This document shows, piece by piece, positions 17,510-26,072 of a DNA stretch of 55,665 bases (positions are counted from its first letter, which is position 1; each line of letters starts with the position of its first letter). This DNA is from Deltaproteobacteria bacterium Ga0077539. Its GTDB lineage: Bacteria; Myxococcota_A; Polyangia; Polyangiales; Ga0077539. Both the position numbers and the translations under genes were made by a program. The DNA lies in NCBI GenBank assembly GCA_001465015.1, contig LNEO01000275.1, forward strand, positions 1 to 55,665, read 5' to 3'. The notes below the pieces were generated by a model. It searched no databases. It was not told the origin of the DNA and saw nothing but the letters and a program-made list of their open reading frames with translations.

Positions 17510-19720
17510 TCAGAACCGGACCGTCTCGAGTCGGCCAGGAGAGACGGTGACGCGTCGAGTCTGCGTCCCGCGCGTGGGGTTGGTGCACACGACCGTGTGC
17601 CCGCCCGGCGCGATCGAACTGATGTTGACCGGGGTCTCTCCGTACGAGCGACCGTCGACCGAGACGTTGCACCACGGCGTCGCGCCGATGCGGAGCTGTC
17701 CTGGCGTTCGGTCGACGGTCGGCGTCGACGAGGGCCGCGAGAGCCGCACGGCGTTGAGCTCGAGCGTCTGGCCGGGCCTCGCTCGGACAGTGCGCGCTGC
17801 GGACTCGTAGCCTGGCGCGGAGAAGACGGCGTTGAGCACGCGGTTGGCTTGCACGCGCACACGGTAGGGCGAGCCCGTGTTGACCGTGCGGTCGCCCAAG
17901 CGCATGAGCGCGTTTGAGGGCTCGACGTTGACGTTGACCCACGCCTCGTCCGGCGCGAGGGGCCGCTCGCGCAACGTGAGCGTCCGTTGCTCGACCTCGC
18001 CGGGCGCCTTCACGAAGGTGAACGTCTCTTCGACGGCGTCGGGGTGACGCACGATCACCGTGTGCTCGACGCCAGGAGCGAGCGCGCTGACCGAGAGCGG
18101 CGTCGTCCCTTCGATGGCTCGACCGTCGACGATGACCTGCGCGCCGCGCGGCGTCGTGTTGACCTCGAGGACCGCGAACGAGTTGGCGCGAGCGCGCTCG
18201 AGCGTCGCGTTGACGGTCATCGTCGCGTTGCGCGAAGCGAGCCTGACTTCTTGCGTAAACGGCGCGTAGCCTTCGGCCGTGAGCCTGAGCGCGACGCGCG
18301 AGCTGGGCCCCGTCGGAAGCCCGCGCAGCGTGAAGGGCGTTCGGTTCTGCGTCACGCCGTTGTTGACCCAGATCGCAGCGCCGGGCGGCGTGCTCTGAAC
18401 GACGATCGAGCCCGAGTTGATCGCAGCGCGCTCGGCCTCTTCGACGGCGCGAGCGCGCTCGCGAAACGCCACGAACCCTCCCGCCGCGAGCGCGACGAAG
18501 AGCGCCACGCCGCCAGCGACATAGATGGGAGTCTTCGACGGAGGAGGCTGCGGCTGAAAGCTCGAGAGAGAGCCGCCGATCGTGCCCGCGGCTGTGTACT
18601 CCTGCGGCTCTTCGGCGGCCAGGACGTCGGCGAGCTGCTTTCCTTGAAGGAGGGCCTCGCGCTGCGCGGCGAGACGCTCTTCGAAGAGCATCTGCATCCA
18701 GTTGCCGAACGCGAGGTTCGACACTGGGATGCTCTCGGCGCGCGCGACGTTCTCGAGGTCTTGCTGCAGCTCGCGGCCGCTCTGGTAGCGCTGCGTGAGG
18801 TCCTTCGCGAGGCTCTTGAGGATGATCGCCTCGAGGCCCGGAGTGATCCTCGGGTTGACCACGGAGGGCTGCGGATACTCTCCCTCGACGATCATCCGAA
18901 GCGTCTCGGTCTCGTCTTTACCGCGAAAGAGCCGGCGCCCCGTGCAGAGCTCGAACAGGATCACGCCCAGCGAGAAGATGTCCGAACGCGCGTCGAGCGG
19001 CTCTCCGCGAGCCTGCTCGGGGGACATGTACGGGATCTTTCCCTTGAGCTGACCGGCCTTGGTGTGGTGCTCGCTCGCGGGCTTCTGCGTGGTGCCCGTG
19101 GTCTCGATCTCGGCGAGGGGCTTGGCGTCCTGGCTGGCCTTCGCGATGCCGAAGTCCACGATCTTCACGTCGCCCGTGAAGGTCACCAGGATGTTCTGCG
19201 GCGACACATCGCGGTGAACGATGTTGAGCGGGTTGCCGTTGAGGTCGCGCTTGTCGTGCGCGTACGCGAGGCCCGCGGCCACGCCCGAGACAATCGCGAT
19301 CGCGTGCTCGATCGGAAACTCGGTCACGCTCTTGGGCTTCATCGAACGGACGATGGACCGCAGGTCCTCGCCGTGGATGTGCTCCATCGCGATGAAGTAG
19401 CTGCCCTCGGCCTGCCCCACGTCGAAGATCGTCACGATGTTGGGGTGCGAGAAGGTCGCGGCGATGCGCGCCTCCTGCAGAAACATCGTGATAAACCCCT
19501 GGTCTTTCGACATCTCGGGGAGGATGCGCTTGATGACGACGAGCTTCTCGAAGCCGGCGACCGATCGGTGCAGCGCGAGAAACAGCTCGGCCATCCCGCC
19601 CTGCGCGAGCCTGCGCAGCAGCGTGTACTTTCCGAATCGACGCGGTAGGACCTCCCCCTGAGCGCCGCTCGCGTCCGCGGCTGGCGCGGGGTCCCCAGGG
19701 TTTGCCGGGGGTGGGTTCAT
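17510..19720 (-). CDS. Ser/Thr protein kinase with four PEGA-type repeats
   Basis: 736 residues from the ATG at 19720; GTG starts at 19738 and 19768 are alternatives, and none has a clear ribosome-binding site. The kinase domain covers about residues 29-325: glycine loop LAQGGMAELFL, Lys 64 (VVIKRI), HRDVSPQN (Asp 171) and DFGIAK (Asp 189). The HRDVSPQN form is typical of myxobacterial kinases. A juxtamembrane helix rich in Gln/Glu is followed by one membrane segment (about 397-417). Four beta modules of PEGA type follow (starts near 436, 516, 592 and 673), with TPPGAAIWVNN and TPRGAQVIVDG as examples. The PEGA part should lie outside the membrane and may sense or bind surface material. The gene is 12 nt upstream of the flippase gene, so it may signal to the glycan module. 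Confidence 0.92.
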   Translation of the reverse strand: MNPPPANPGDPAPAADASGAQGEVLPRRFGKYTLLRRLAQGGMAELFLALHRSVAGFEKLVVIKRILPEMSKDQGFITMFLQEARIAATFSHPNIVTIFDVGQAEGSYFIAMEHIHGEDLRSIVRSMKPKSVTEFPIEHAIAIVSGVAAGLAYAHDKRDLNGNPLNIVHRDVSPQNILVTFTGDVKIVDFGIAKASQDAKPLAEIETTGTTQKPASEHHTKAGQLKGKIPYMSPEQARGEPLDARSDIFSLGVILFELCTGRRLFRGKDETETLRMIVEGEYPQPSVVNPRITPGLEAIILKSLAKDLTQRYQSGRELQQDLENVARAESIPVSNLAFGNWMQMLFEERLAAQREALLQGKQLADVLAAEEPQEYTAAGTIGGSLSSFQPQPPPSKTPIYVAGGVALFVALAAGGFVAFRERARAVEEAERAAINSGSIVVQSTPPGAAIWVNNGVTQNRTPFTLRGLPTGPSSRVALRLTAEGYAPFTQEVRLASRNATMTVNATLERARANSFAVLEVNTTPRGAQVIVDGRAIEGTTPLSVSALAPGVEHTVIVRHPDAVEETFTFVKAPGEVEQRTLTLRERPLAPDEAWVNVNVEPSNALMRLGDRTVNTGSPYRVRVQANRVLNAVFSAPGYESAARTVRARPGQTLELNAVRLSRPSSTPTVDRTPGQLRIGATPWCNVSVDGRSYGETPVNISSIAPGGHTVVCTNPTRGTQTRRVTVSPGRLETVRF

Positions 19721-19830
19721 CGGTGCGGGCTGGGTCACGGAGTCCGAATGATCGTACGGGACGAGCACACGCTGTCAATCAATCGCTGAGCGACCGCGGC
19801 TCTACGACGACAGCTTTCGCCGCGAACCGA

Positions 19831-21477
19831 TCACCCCTCGCACAGTCGAAAGAGCTGCTCTCGCTGATCCCAGAAGGTCGTCTCCCCTGGGCGACAACGC
19901 GGATTTCGACGGCCGTTGCGCTGCGTCGCGCCCGTGTTGGTCGTCGCGGGCGCGGTCGGACGCGTGACGTTTCTCCGCGGCATGGTCAGCGCGACGGGGA
20001 CTTGTTGCCCGTCGGACGACGCGGTCACCGTAAAATCGCCGCGCTTGCTGCGCGTGACCGCGTAGCCGACTCGGCTCTCGCCCTGGGTGACGCTCACGTC
20101 GCACGGGGTCGACGCGCAGGCAGGCTCTTCGCTGCCCTGAAAAAACACCTGAGCGCCAGGCGGCGTCGTCACGAAGTGCAGCCGCACCATCGCCGCGGCG
20201 ACCCCTGTGTCCGCAGCGGCCGCCATCACGCCAGCGTCAGCAGCGGCGTTGCTCTGCCCGGTCTGCCCCGTGGCTTGATTGTTGGCCGTGTTCGAACTGG
20301 TGTTGTTGCCGTTGCCGATGCCGCGATTGTCGACGCGCTGTTGCTGCGAGGAGGACTGGCTCAGCGCGTTGAGCGCGACCACACCCCCCGCGAGCAGCAG
20401 CGCGGCGCCCAAGCCGACGCCGAGCAGCAGCGAGCCTCGCCCCGCGGGCTTCGAACCCTCGCGAGGCATCTCCATGGTCTGCGCGGCCGCGTAGGCGCCA
20501 GTCGCCGCGCTCGGGATCAAGCCGACCGAGCCGTTGGGCCTGCTCGGGTTGGAGATGACCGCGGTGATGGCCGTCGGACGAGCGCCGTCGCGAATGCGCC
20601 CCAGGTCGTCGCAGAGCTCTTGCATCGACTGGTAGCGCTGCGCGGGGTCCTTCGCGAGCGCCTTGGCGATGACCGACTCGTACTCGGGCGTAATCTGCGC
20701 GTTGGGGTTGAGCGAGAGGATCGCTGGCGCAGGCTCGTAGAGGTGCTGCGTGAGGATCCCCATGAACGAATCGCCGACGAACGGCGTACGTCCGGCGGCC
20801 ATCTCGTAGAGGATCACTCCGACCGCGTAGATGTCCACGCGGTGGTCGATCGCGACGCCCTTGGCCTGCTCGGGAGACATGTACTCGGGCGTGCCGAAGA
20901 TCATGCCGGTCTGGGTGAGCTTCTTGCCGCCCTGACCCGTGAGGTCCTTCATCTGCGCGATGCCGAAGTCGACGATCTTGACGACTTCGCGACCGTCATC
21001 GGCGATGACGAGAAAGACGTTCTCGGGCTTGAGGTCGCGGTGAACGATGCCCTGCTTGTGCGCTGCGGCGAGCGCCCTGGTGACCTGCATCGCGACGTTG
21101 AGCGCGCGATGCAGCTCGATGGCGCCCTCTTTGTGCAGCGCGTCCGCGAGGTCGGTGCCGACGAGCAGCTCCATCGCGATGTAGAAGCTGCCGTCCTCGG
21201 TGCCGCCGTAGTCTGTGACGTCGAGCACGTTCTCGTGCTTGATGCGCGCCGCGCTCTTGGCCTCTTGCGTGAAGCGAGCGACGACGTCTTGACGGTGCGC
21301 GAAGTCCTCCTTGAGGACCTTGATGGCGACCTGCTTCTCGAGGCGCGTGTCCATCGCGGAGTACACGACGCCCATACCTCCCTCGCCCAGGCGACGAAGG
21401 ACCTCGTAGCGCCCCGCGATGGTGCGCCCGGTGAGGTCGACCTCCGGCGGTGGCTCAGGGTTCATCTCGACGCTCAT
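19831..21477 (-). CDS. Transmembrane Ser/Thr protein kinase
   Basis: 548 residues. Kinase domain at about residues 24-295: LGEGGMGVVYSA, Lys 53 (VAIKVL), HRDLKPEN (Asp 148), DFGIAQ (Asp 170) and MSPEQA. After a linker there is a single membrane helix (348-372), then an Asn/Gln/Thr-rich spacer. The outer domain (about 430-548) starts with a PEGA-like strand (MVRLHFVTTPPGAQVFFQG) and includes two Cys in PACASTPCDVSV. The ATG at 21477 is preceded by GAGGAG at good spacing. It precedes the PEGA kinase on the same strand by 110 nt. Substrates cannot be deduced. Confidence 0.92.
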   Translation of the reverse strand: MSVEMNPEPPPEVDLTGRTIAGRYEVLRRLGEGGMGVVYSAMDTRLEKQVAIKVLKEDFAHRQDVVARFTQEAKSAARIKHENVLDVTDYGGTEDGSFYIAMELLVGTDLADALHKEGAIELHRALNVAMQVTRALAAAHKQGIVHRDLKPENVFLVIADDGREVVKIVDFGIAQMKDLTGQGGKKLTQTGMIFGTPEYMSPEQAKGVAIDHRVDIYAVGVILYEMAAGRTPFVGDSFMGILTQHLYEPAPAILSLNPNAQITPEYESVIAKALAKDPAQRYQSMQELCDDLGRIRDGARPTAITAVISNPSRPNGSVGLIPSAATGAYAAAQTMEMPREGSKPAGRGSLLLGVGLGAALLLAGGVVALNALSQSSSQQQRVDNRGIGNGNNTSSNTANNQATGQTGQSNAAADAGVMAAAADTGVAAAMVRLHFVTTPPGAQVFFQGSEEPACASTPCDVSVTQGESRVGYAVTRSKRGDFTVTASSDGQQVPVALTMPRRNVTRPTAPATTNTGATQRNGRRNPRCRPGETTFWDQREQLFRLCEG

Positions 21478-21787
21478 CGAGCACTCCTCGCAAAGCGATG
21501 CTCGCGGCGTTGGGATCGGCTTTGATTTGGGCGGCGGGCGTTCATGCGAAGTTCAAGCGAGCGTTCCGTCAACCGACCGTAGCACTCAGGCTTTCGGGGG
21601 GTCAATTCGATGACCAGGACACCAGTGTCAGTCGGTCGCTTCGACACCGTAGAGCGAGCGCCAGATCGCTGGCGTTGCGATTCGTGAATGGCCGTCTGCA
21701 GCGGACGATCCTCGAGGGATGGACAAAACGCGGCGAGCTCATGGGGTGGATTCGTGCTTTCGCTAGCGAACATCGTACCGTCGACGC
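21478..21787. other. Divergent promoter region between kinase and mutL
   Basis: A 310-bp gap between the divergent kinase and mutL genes, with no convincing gene. It is slightly lower in GC than the surroundings. It contains a small palindrome, GACAC-CA-GTGTC (21618-21629), that could be an operator. No clear -35/-10 pair can be named. Confidence 0.45.
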
Positions 21788-23785
21788 GTGAGCGAGCTTC
21801 CCTCTTTGGAACTTCCGCCGATCCACGTGCTTCCCCCCGAGGTCGCCAATCAGATCGCAGCGGGCGAAGTCGTCGAGCGCCCAGCGAGCGTCGTCAAAGA
21901 GCTCGTCGAAAACAGCCTCGACGCCGGAGCCCGTGTCGTCACGGTGTCGATCGACGGCGGCGGAGTCGCTCGAATCGCCATCACTGACGATGGTCAAGGA
22001 ATGTCACGAGAAGACCTCTCGCTCTCGGTTGTCCGCCACGCCACGAGCAAGATTCGCTCGGCCGACGACCTGCTCGGCGTCGGAACCTACGGCTTTCGCG
22101 GCGAAGCGCTGGCGTCCATCGGCTCGGTCTCTCGGCTGTGCATCTCCTCGCGAAAGCGAAGCGCCGAAGAGGGCTGCGAGGTCCGGCTCGAAGGCAACGC
22201 CAGCCCCCAGGTGCGCGCCGTCGGCTGCGCTGTAGGTACCACGGTGTCGGTCGAAGACTTGTTCTTCAACACCCCTGCACGCCGCAAATTCTTGCGAACC
22301 CCGCAAACCGAGTGGGGCGCATGCGCGGACACCGTCGCCCGCCTCGCGCTTCCCCGACCCGACGTGCGCTTCGTCCTGCGCAAGGACGGCAAGGTCGTCC
22401 GCGAATACCTCCGACGCGACACCGTCGGCGAGCGCGTTCGCGAGATGTGGCCCGACGAGACGCTGACCGAGATCGACGGGCGGCGCGGGTCCGTTCACAT
22501 CCGAGCCTTTCTCGGGCCGCCCGAGCGCGCGCGGACAGGGACCACCGGCATCGCCGTCTACGTCAACGGCCGCTTCGTCAGAGACAAGCTGCTGTTGCGG
22601 GCCATCGGGCAAGCGTACGGCTCGACGCTCGACGGCGGCCGCTATCCGCCCGGAGCCCTTCTGGTCGACGTCCCCGCGGCGCAGGTCGACGTCAACGTCC
22701 ACCCGCAAAAGGCAGAGGTCCGCTTCGCCACGCAAAACGAGGTCTTCGCCTCGGTCGTCTCGCTCTTGCGCGACGGGCTCGCCACCGCGCCGTGGGCCAG
22801 GGCTCTCACCGGCGCCCCGAGCGGAGCGGACGACGGGTGGTCCTCGCGCTTCGACGGCGCTCCCCGCGGGGCGCCATCGAGCGATTTCGACCGCTCGACC
22901 AGGCCCTACAACGTCGAGGCCGCCCGCCTCGTCCCCCCGACGCCAGCCACGAGCTCGCTCTTCGCGAAGCGAGAGCACACAGAATCAAATAGCGAAGAAA
23001 AATACAGCGCAACACACTCAACAGAGCGCGCTGATGCGCTGCCCGCCGAGGCCTCGAGCAAAGACCCCTGGGGCCTCGCGCCGACGACAGACACCGCCGC
23101 GCCCTCGCCCGCGCCCGCCGAAGCGGACTACGCCGCCGTCATGGCCGCAGCGATCGCCGCGCCGCCGCGGGTCGTCGGGCTCTCTGGCGACACAGGGCTT
23201 CCCGAGCGGCAGACCTTCGGATCGCTTCACTTCGTCGCGCAGGTGCGCCGGATGTTTCTCATCTGCGAAGGCGAGTGGGGCCTGGTGATGCTCGATCAAC
23301 ACGCGGCCTCCGAGCGAGTCGTCTTCGATCGACTGCGAAAGAGCTACGCCTCGCGCGACGTCCGCGTGCAGCCGCTGCTCGTGCACGAGACCCTCGACGT
23401 GACCGCGCGCGAGATGTCCCTCGCAGAAGAGCACGCCGCGGACCTCGCGAAGATCGGCTTCGAGCTGACGCCGCTCGGGGTAAACACGCTCGCGGTTCGC
23501 GCGGTTCCCGCGCTGCTCGTGCGCGCGGACCCGCGCAGGCTCACCAGGGACATCCTCGCTGAGCTCGCTCGACAAGGCAGCGAGTTCTCGCGCGCGCTCG
23601 ACCTCGTGCTCGCGACGATGGCCTGCCACGGAAGCGTGCGCGGCGGCGACGAGCTCGCGGCCGAAGAGGCTCGAGCGCTCTTGCGCTCCCTCGATGAGTG
23701 CGACTTCGGCGGGCACTGCCCCCACGGCCGCCCCGTGCTCTTCTCGATCAAGTGGTCCGAGCTCGAGCGCAAGGTCGGCCGATAG
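21788..23785 (+). CDS. mutL: DNA mismatch repair protein MutL
   Basis: 665 residues from a GTG start. The N-terminal GHKL ATPase is complete: NQIAAGEVVERP, the general base Glu 38 in KELVENSLDAGA, DDGQGM, and GTYGFRGEALASI. A low-complexity linker covers about residues 345-455. The C-terminal dimerisation domain retains LDQHAASERVVFDRL, ACHGSV and CPHGRP. In nicking MutL proteins the first motif is DQHA, two residues, E, four residues, E; here the last Glu is Asp, and ACR is ACH. Nicking activity is therefore uncertain. No mutS lies nearby. It is convergent with the phosphomannomutase gene, 3 nt apart. Confidence 0.95.
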   Translation: MSELPSLELPPIHVLPPEVANQIAAGEVVERPASVVKELVENSLDAGARVVTVSIDGGGVARIAITDDGQGMSREDLSLSVVRHATSKIRSADDLLGVGTYGFRGEALASIGSVSRLCISSRKRSAEEGCEVRLEGNASPQVRAVGCAVGTTVSVEDLFFNTPARRKFLRTPQTEWGACADTVARLALPRPDVRFVLRKDGKVVREYLRRDTVGERVREMWPDETLTEIDGRRGSVHIRAFLGPPERARTGTTGIAVYVNGRFVRDKLLLRAIGQAYGSTLDGGRYPPGALLVDVPAAQVDVNVHPQKAEVRFATQNEVFASVVSLLRDGLATAPWARALTGAPSGADDGWSSRFDGAPRGAPSSDFDRSTRPYNVEAARLVPPTPATSSLFAKREHTESNSEEKYSATHSTERADALPAEASSKDPWGLAPTTDTAAPSPAPAEADYAAVMAAAIAAPPRVVGLSGDTGLPERQTFGSLHFVAQVRRMFLICEGEWGLVMLDQHAASERVVFDRLRKSYASRDVRVQPLLVHETLDVTAREMSLAEEHAADLAKIGFELTPLGVNTLAVRAVPALLVRADPRRLTRDILAELARQGSEFSRALDLVLATMACHGSVRGGDELAAEEARALLRSLDECDFGGHCPHGRPVLFSIKWSELERKVGR

Positions 23786-23788
23786 CCC

Positions 23789-25131
23789 TCACGCGATCGC
23801 GCGAAGGATCTCGCGCACGACGCCCTCGACCTCCGAGCGCAGCTCGTCGCGGCGCGCAGGGGACTGCGCCTCGAAGCGCAACACGAGCACAGGTTGGGTG
23901 TTCGACGCGCGAACGAGGCCCCATCCATCGCCGAAGTCCACGCGCGCTCCGTCGACGTCGATCACCTTGCGCTTGCCGCGATAGTGATCGAGCACGCGCT
24001 CGACGACGGTGAACTTCACCGCGTCCGGGCACGGCTCGCGCAGCTCGGGCGTCGCGTAGGTCCGAGGCACGTCCTCGAGCATGTCCTCGAGCCCCTCGCC
24101 CTTCTCTCCGATGAGCTCGACGAGCCGCAGCGCGGCGTACACAGCGTCGTCGAAGCCGTAGTACTTGTCCGCGAAGAAGAGGTGGCCCGACATCTCGCCG
24201 GCGAGCAGCGCGCGCTCTTCTTTCATCTTGGTCTTGATGAGCGAGTGGCCGGTCTTCCACAAAACGGGCCTGCCCCCGTGCGCGGCGATGTCGTCGTAGA
24301 GGGTCTGCGAGCATTTCACCTCGCCGATCACCGCGGCGCCGGGCCGACGCTCCAAGATCGCCCGCGCAAACGCGATGAGCAGCTTGTCGCCCCACACGAT
24401 CTCGCCGTTGCGATCGATGGCGCCGATGCGATCGGCGTCGCCGTCGAGCGCGATGCCCACGTCCGCGTCGATGCGCTTGACCGTCGCGATGAGCTCCTCG
24501 ACGTTCTTCGGCACCGTCGGGTCGGGGTGATGGTTGGGAAACCTCCCGTCCATCTCTCCAGCCCGAGCGCGCGCATGCACGCGAGCACCAGCGGTCCGCC
24601 CGCGCCGTTGCCTCCGTCGACGACGACCTTCAGACCCTTGTTCGCGAAGCGCACGTTGCCCTTCATGAACGAGACGTACGCGTCGGACACCGTCGTCTCT
24701 TCGAGCGATCCGCCTGCGGCGCTCTTCCAATCGCCCGCTGCCGCGCGGCGACCCAGCGATCGAAGCTCGTCGCCGAAGAAGCTCCCCTTGCCCATGAGGA
24801 TCTTCAGCCCGTTGTCCTCCGGCGGGTTGTGCGAGCCAGTGATCATCACGCCGCCGTCCGCCTCGAGGTGGTGCACCGCGAAGTAGAGCAGCGGCGTCGG
24901 TCCCACTTCGATCTTCACGACGTGCCTGCCCGCGTCGAGCAAGCCCTTCACGACCGCCTCGCGGATGCGCCGCGAAGACAGCCGACAGTCGCGGCCGACG
25001 AGGATCTTTCGCTTGCCCCGCTCGGCGTAGATCGTCCCCAGCATGCGTCCGATCGCGAACGCGACCTCGTCCGTGAGGTCCGTGTCAGCGACGCCGCGAA
25101 TGTCGTACTCGCGAAAAATGTGCGGATTCAT
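23789..25131 (-). pseudogene. Phosphomannomutase/phosphoglucomutase, frameshifted
   Basis: An AlgC/ManB-type alpha-D-phosphohexomutase in two frames. Frame 1 from the ATG at 25131 has IFREYDIRG and the phosphoserine loop TGSHNPPEDNG (Ser 100). It runs to MRALGLE near 24565. Frame 2 continues with EMDGRFPNHHPDP and carries the metal loop DGDADRIG, the sugar loop GEMSGH and the phosphate-binding RASNTQPVL. All domains are thus present. Compared with AlgC-like proteins, about six residues (normally a hydrophobic VIPLYC-like strand) are missing at the junction. The reaction would be interconversion of mannose-6-P or glucose-6-P with the 1-phosphate for glycan synthesis. As this enzyme is often essential, an assembly error should be considered before calling it dead. 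Confidence 0.85.
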
Positions 25132-25195
25132 CGTGATGGTGTTGTTTCTATCACGGCTCGCCGCGCGTGCGATCATCGCTCTCTCTGGAGTCACG

Positions 25196-26062
25196 ATGTT
25201 CGTCGACCGGTACTTCGACCCCACGGTCCCGATGGGACCTCTGTTTCTGCTGGCGTGCTGGCTCGAGCACCGCGCGCTGAAGAAGCAGAAGCGCGAGGGT
25301 CGGGCGGTCCTCGGCTACGAGCGCAGAGACACCATCGCGTCGCTCGCGATGGGCGCGGTCAGCATCCTGACCGTCGGCCTCATCGTGCACGGTCAGTTTC
25401 TCCTCGCGCGCGCGCTGTGGAACGCACGACTCACGGACCTCGGCGAAGGCGTCCTCGGCTGGGTTGTGGCCATGCTCGCCTGGGACTTCATCTATTACTG
25501 GGTGCACCGCGTCGAGCACGAGCGCAGGCTCTTCTGGGCGGCGCACGTCAATCACCACTCGTCCGAGCGCTACAACCTCTCGACCGCGCTCAGGCAGCCC
25601 TGGACGCCCTTTCTCACGCTGGTCATGGTGCCTCCCATCGCCCTGCTCGGCGTGCGCCCCGGGCTCATCGTGACGGCGGGAGGATTCAATCTCATCTATC
25701 AGTTCTGGATCCACACCGAGGTCGTCGACCGCATGCCCCGCTGGTTCGAGTGGGTCTTCAACACCCCGTCGCATCACCGCGTGCATCACGGGTCCAACGG
25801 CCGCTATCTCGACTGTAATTACGGCGGAATTTTGATTCTATGGGACCGATTGTTTCGCACGTTCGTCCCCGAAGAAGAGCCCGTCGTGTACGGCCTCGTG
25901 AAGAACATCCAGTCGTACAACCTCTTCGTCATCGCGTTTCACGAGTATCGGGCGATCGCGAGGGACCTCCGCGCCGCACGGACATGGAGCGAGCGCTGGC
26001 ACCGGCTCTTTTCTGGTCCTGACTGGGTCCCGCCAAATCTTTCGTCGCCCGAGCGCGTCTGA
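25196..26062 (+). CDS. Sterol desaturase/fatty acid hydroxylase family protein
   Basis: 288 residues with about four membrane helices and the eight-His di-iron pattern: H104-RVE-H108, H117-VN-H120-H121 and H193-H194-RV-H197-H198. The spacing matches the fatty-acid-hydroxylase superfamily (sterol desaturases, carotenoid and sphingolipid hydroxylases). The lipid substrate is unknown. The ATG at 25196 is supported by GGAG 5-6 nt upstream; a longer frame from 25043 would overlap the divergent phosphomannomutase. It shares a 64-nt promoter gap with that gene, and the beta-propeller gene follows after 10 nt. Confidence 0.88.
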   Translation: MFVDRYFDPTVPMGPLFLLACWLEHRALKKQKREGRAVLGYERRDTIASLAMGAVSILTVGLIVHGQFLLARALWNARLTDLGEGVLGWVVAMLAWDFIYYWVHRVEHERRLFWAAHVNHHSSERYNLSTALRQPWTPFLTLVMVPPIALLGVRPGLIVTAGGFNLIYQFWIHTEVVDRMPRWFEWVFNTPSHHRVHHGSNGRYLDCNYGGILILWDRLFRTFVPEEEPVVYGLVKNIQSYNLFVIAFHEYRAIARDLRAARTWSERWHRLFSGPDWVPPNLSSPERV

Positions 26063-26072
26063 CGCCCTCACT

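Noticed and set aside
17987..19648. A 553-codon open frame on the plus strand
   Set aside because: It is antisense to the PEGA kinase and shows no recognisable motif.
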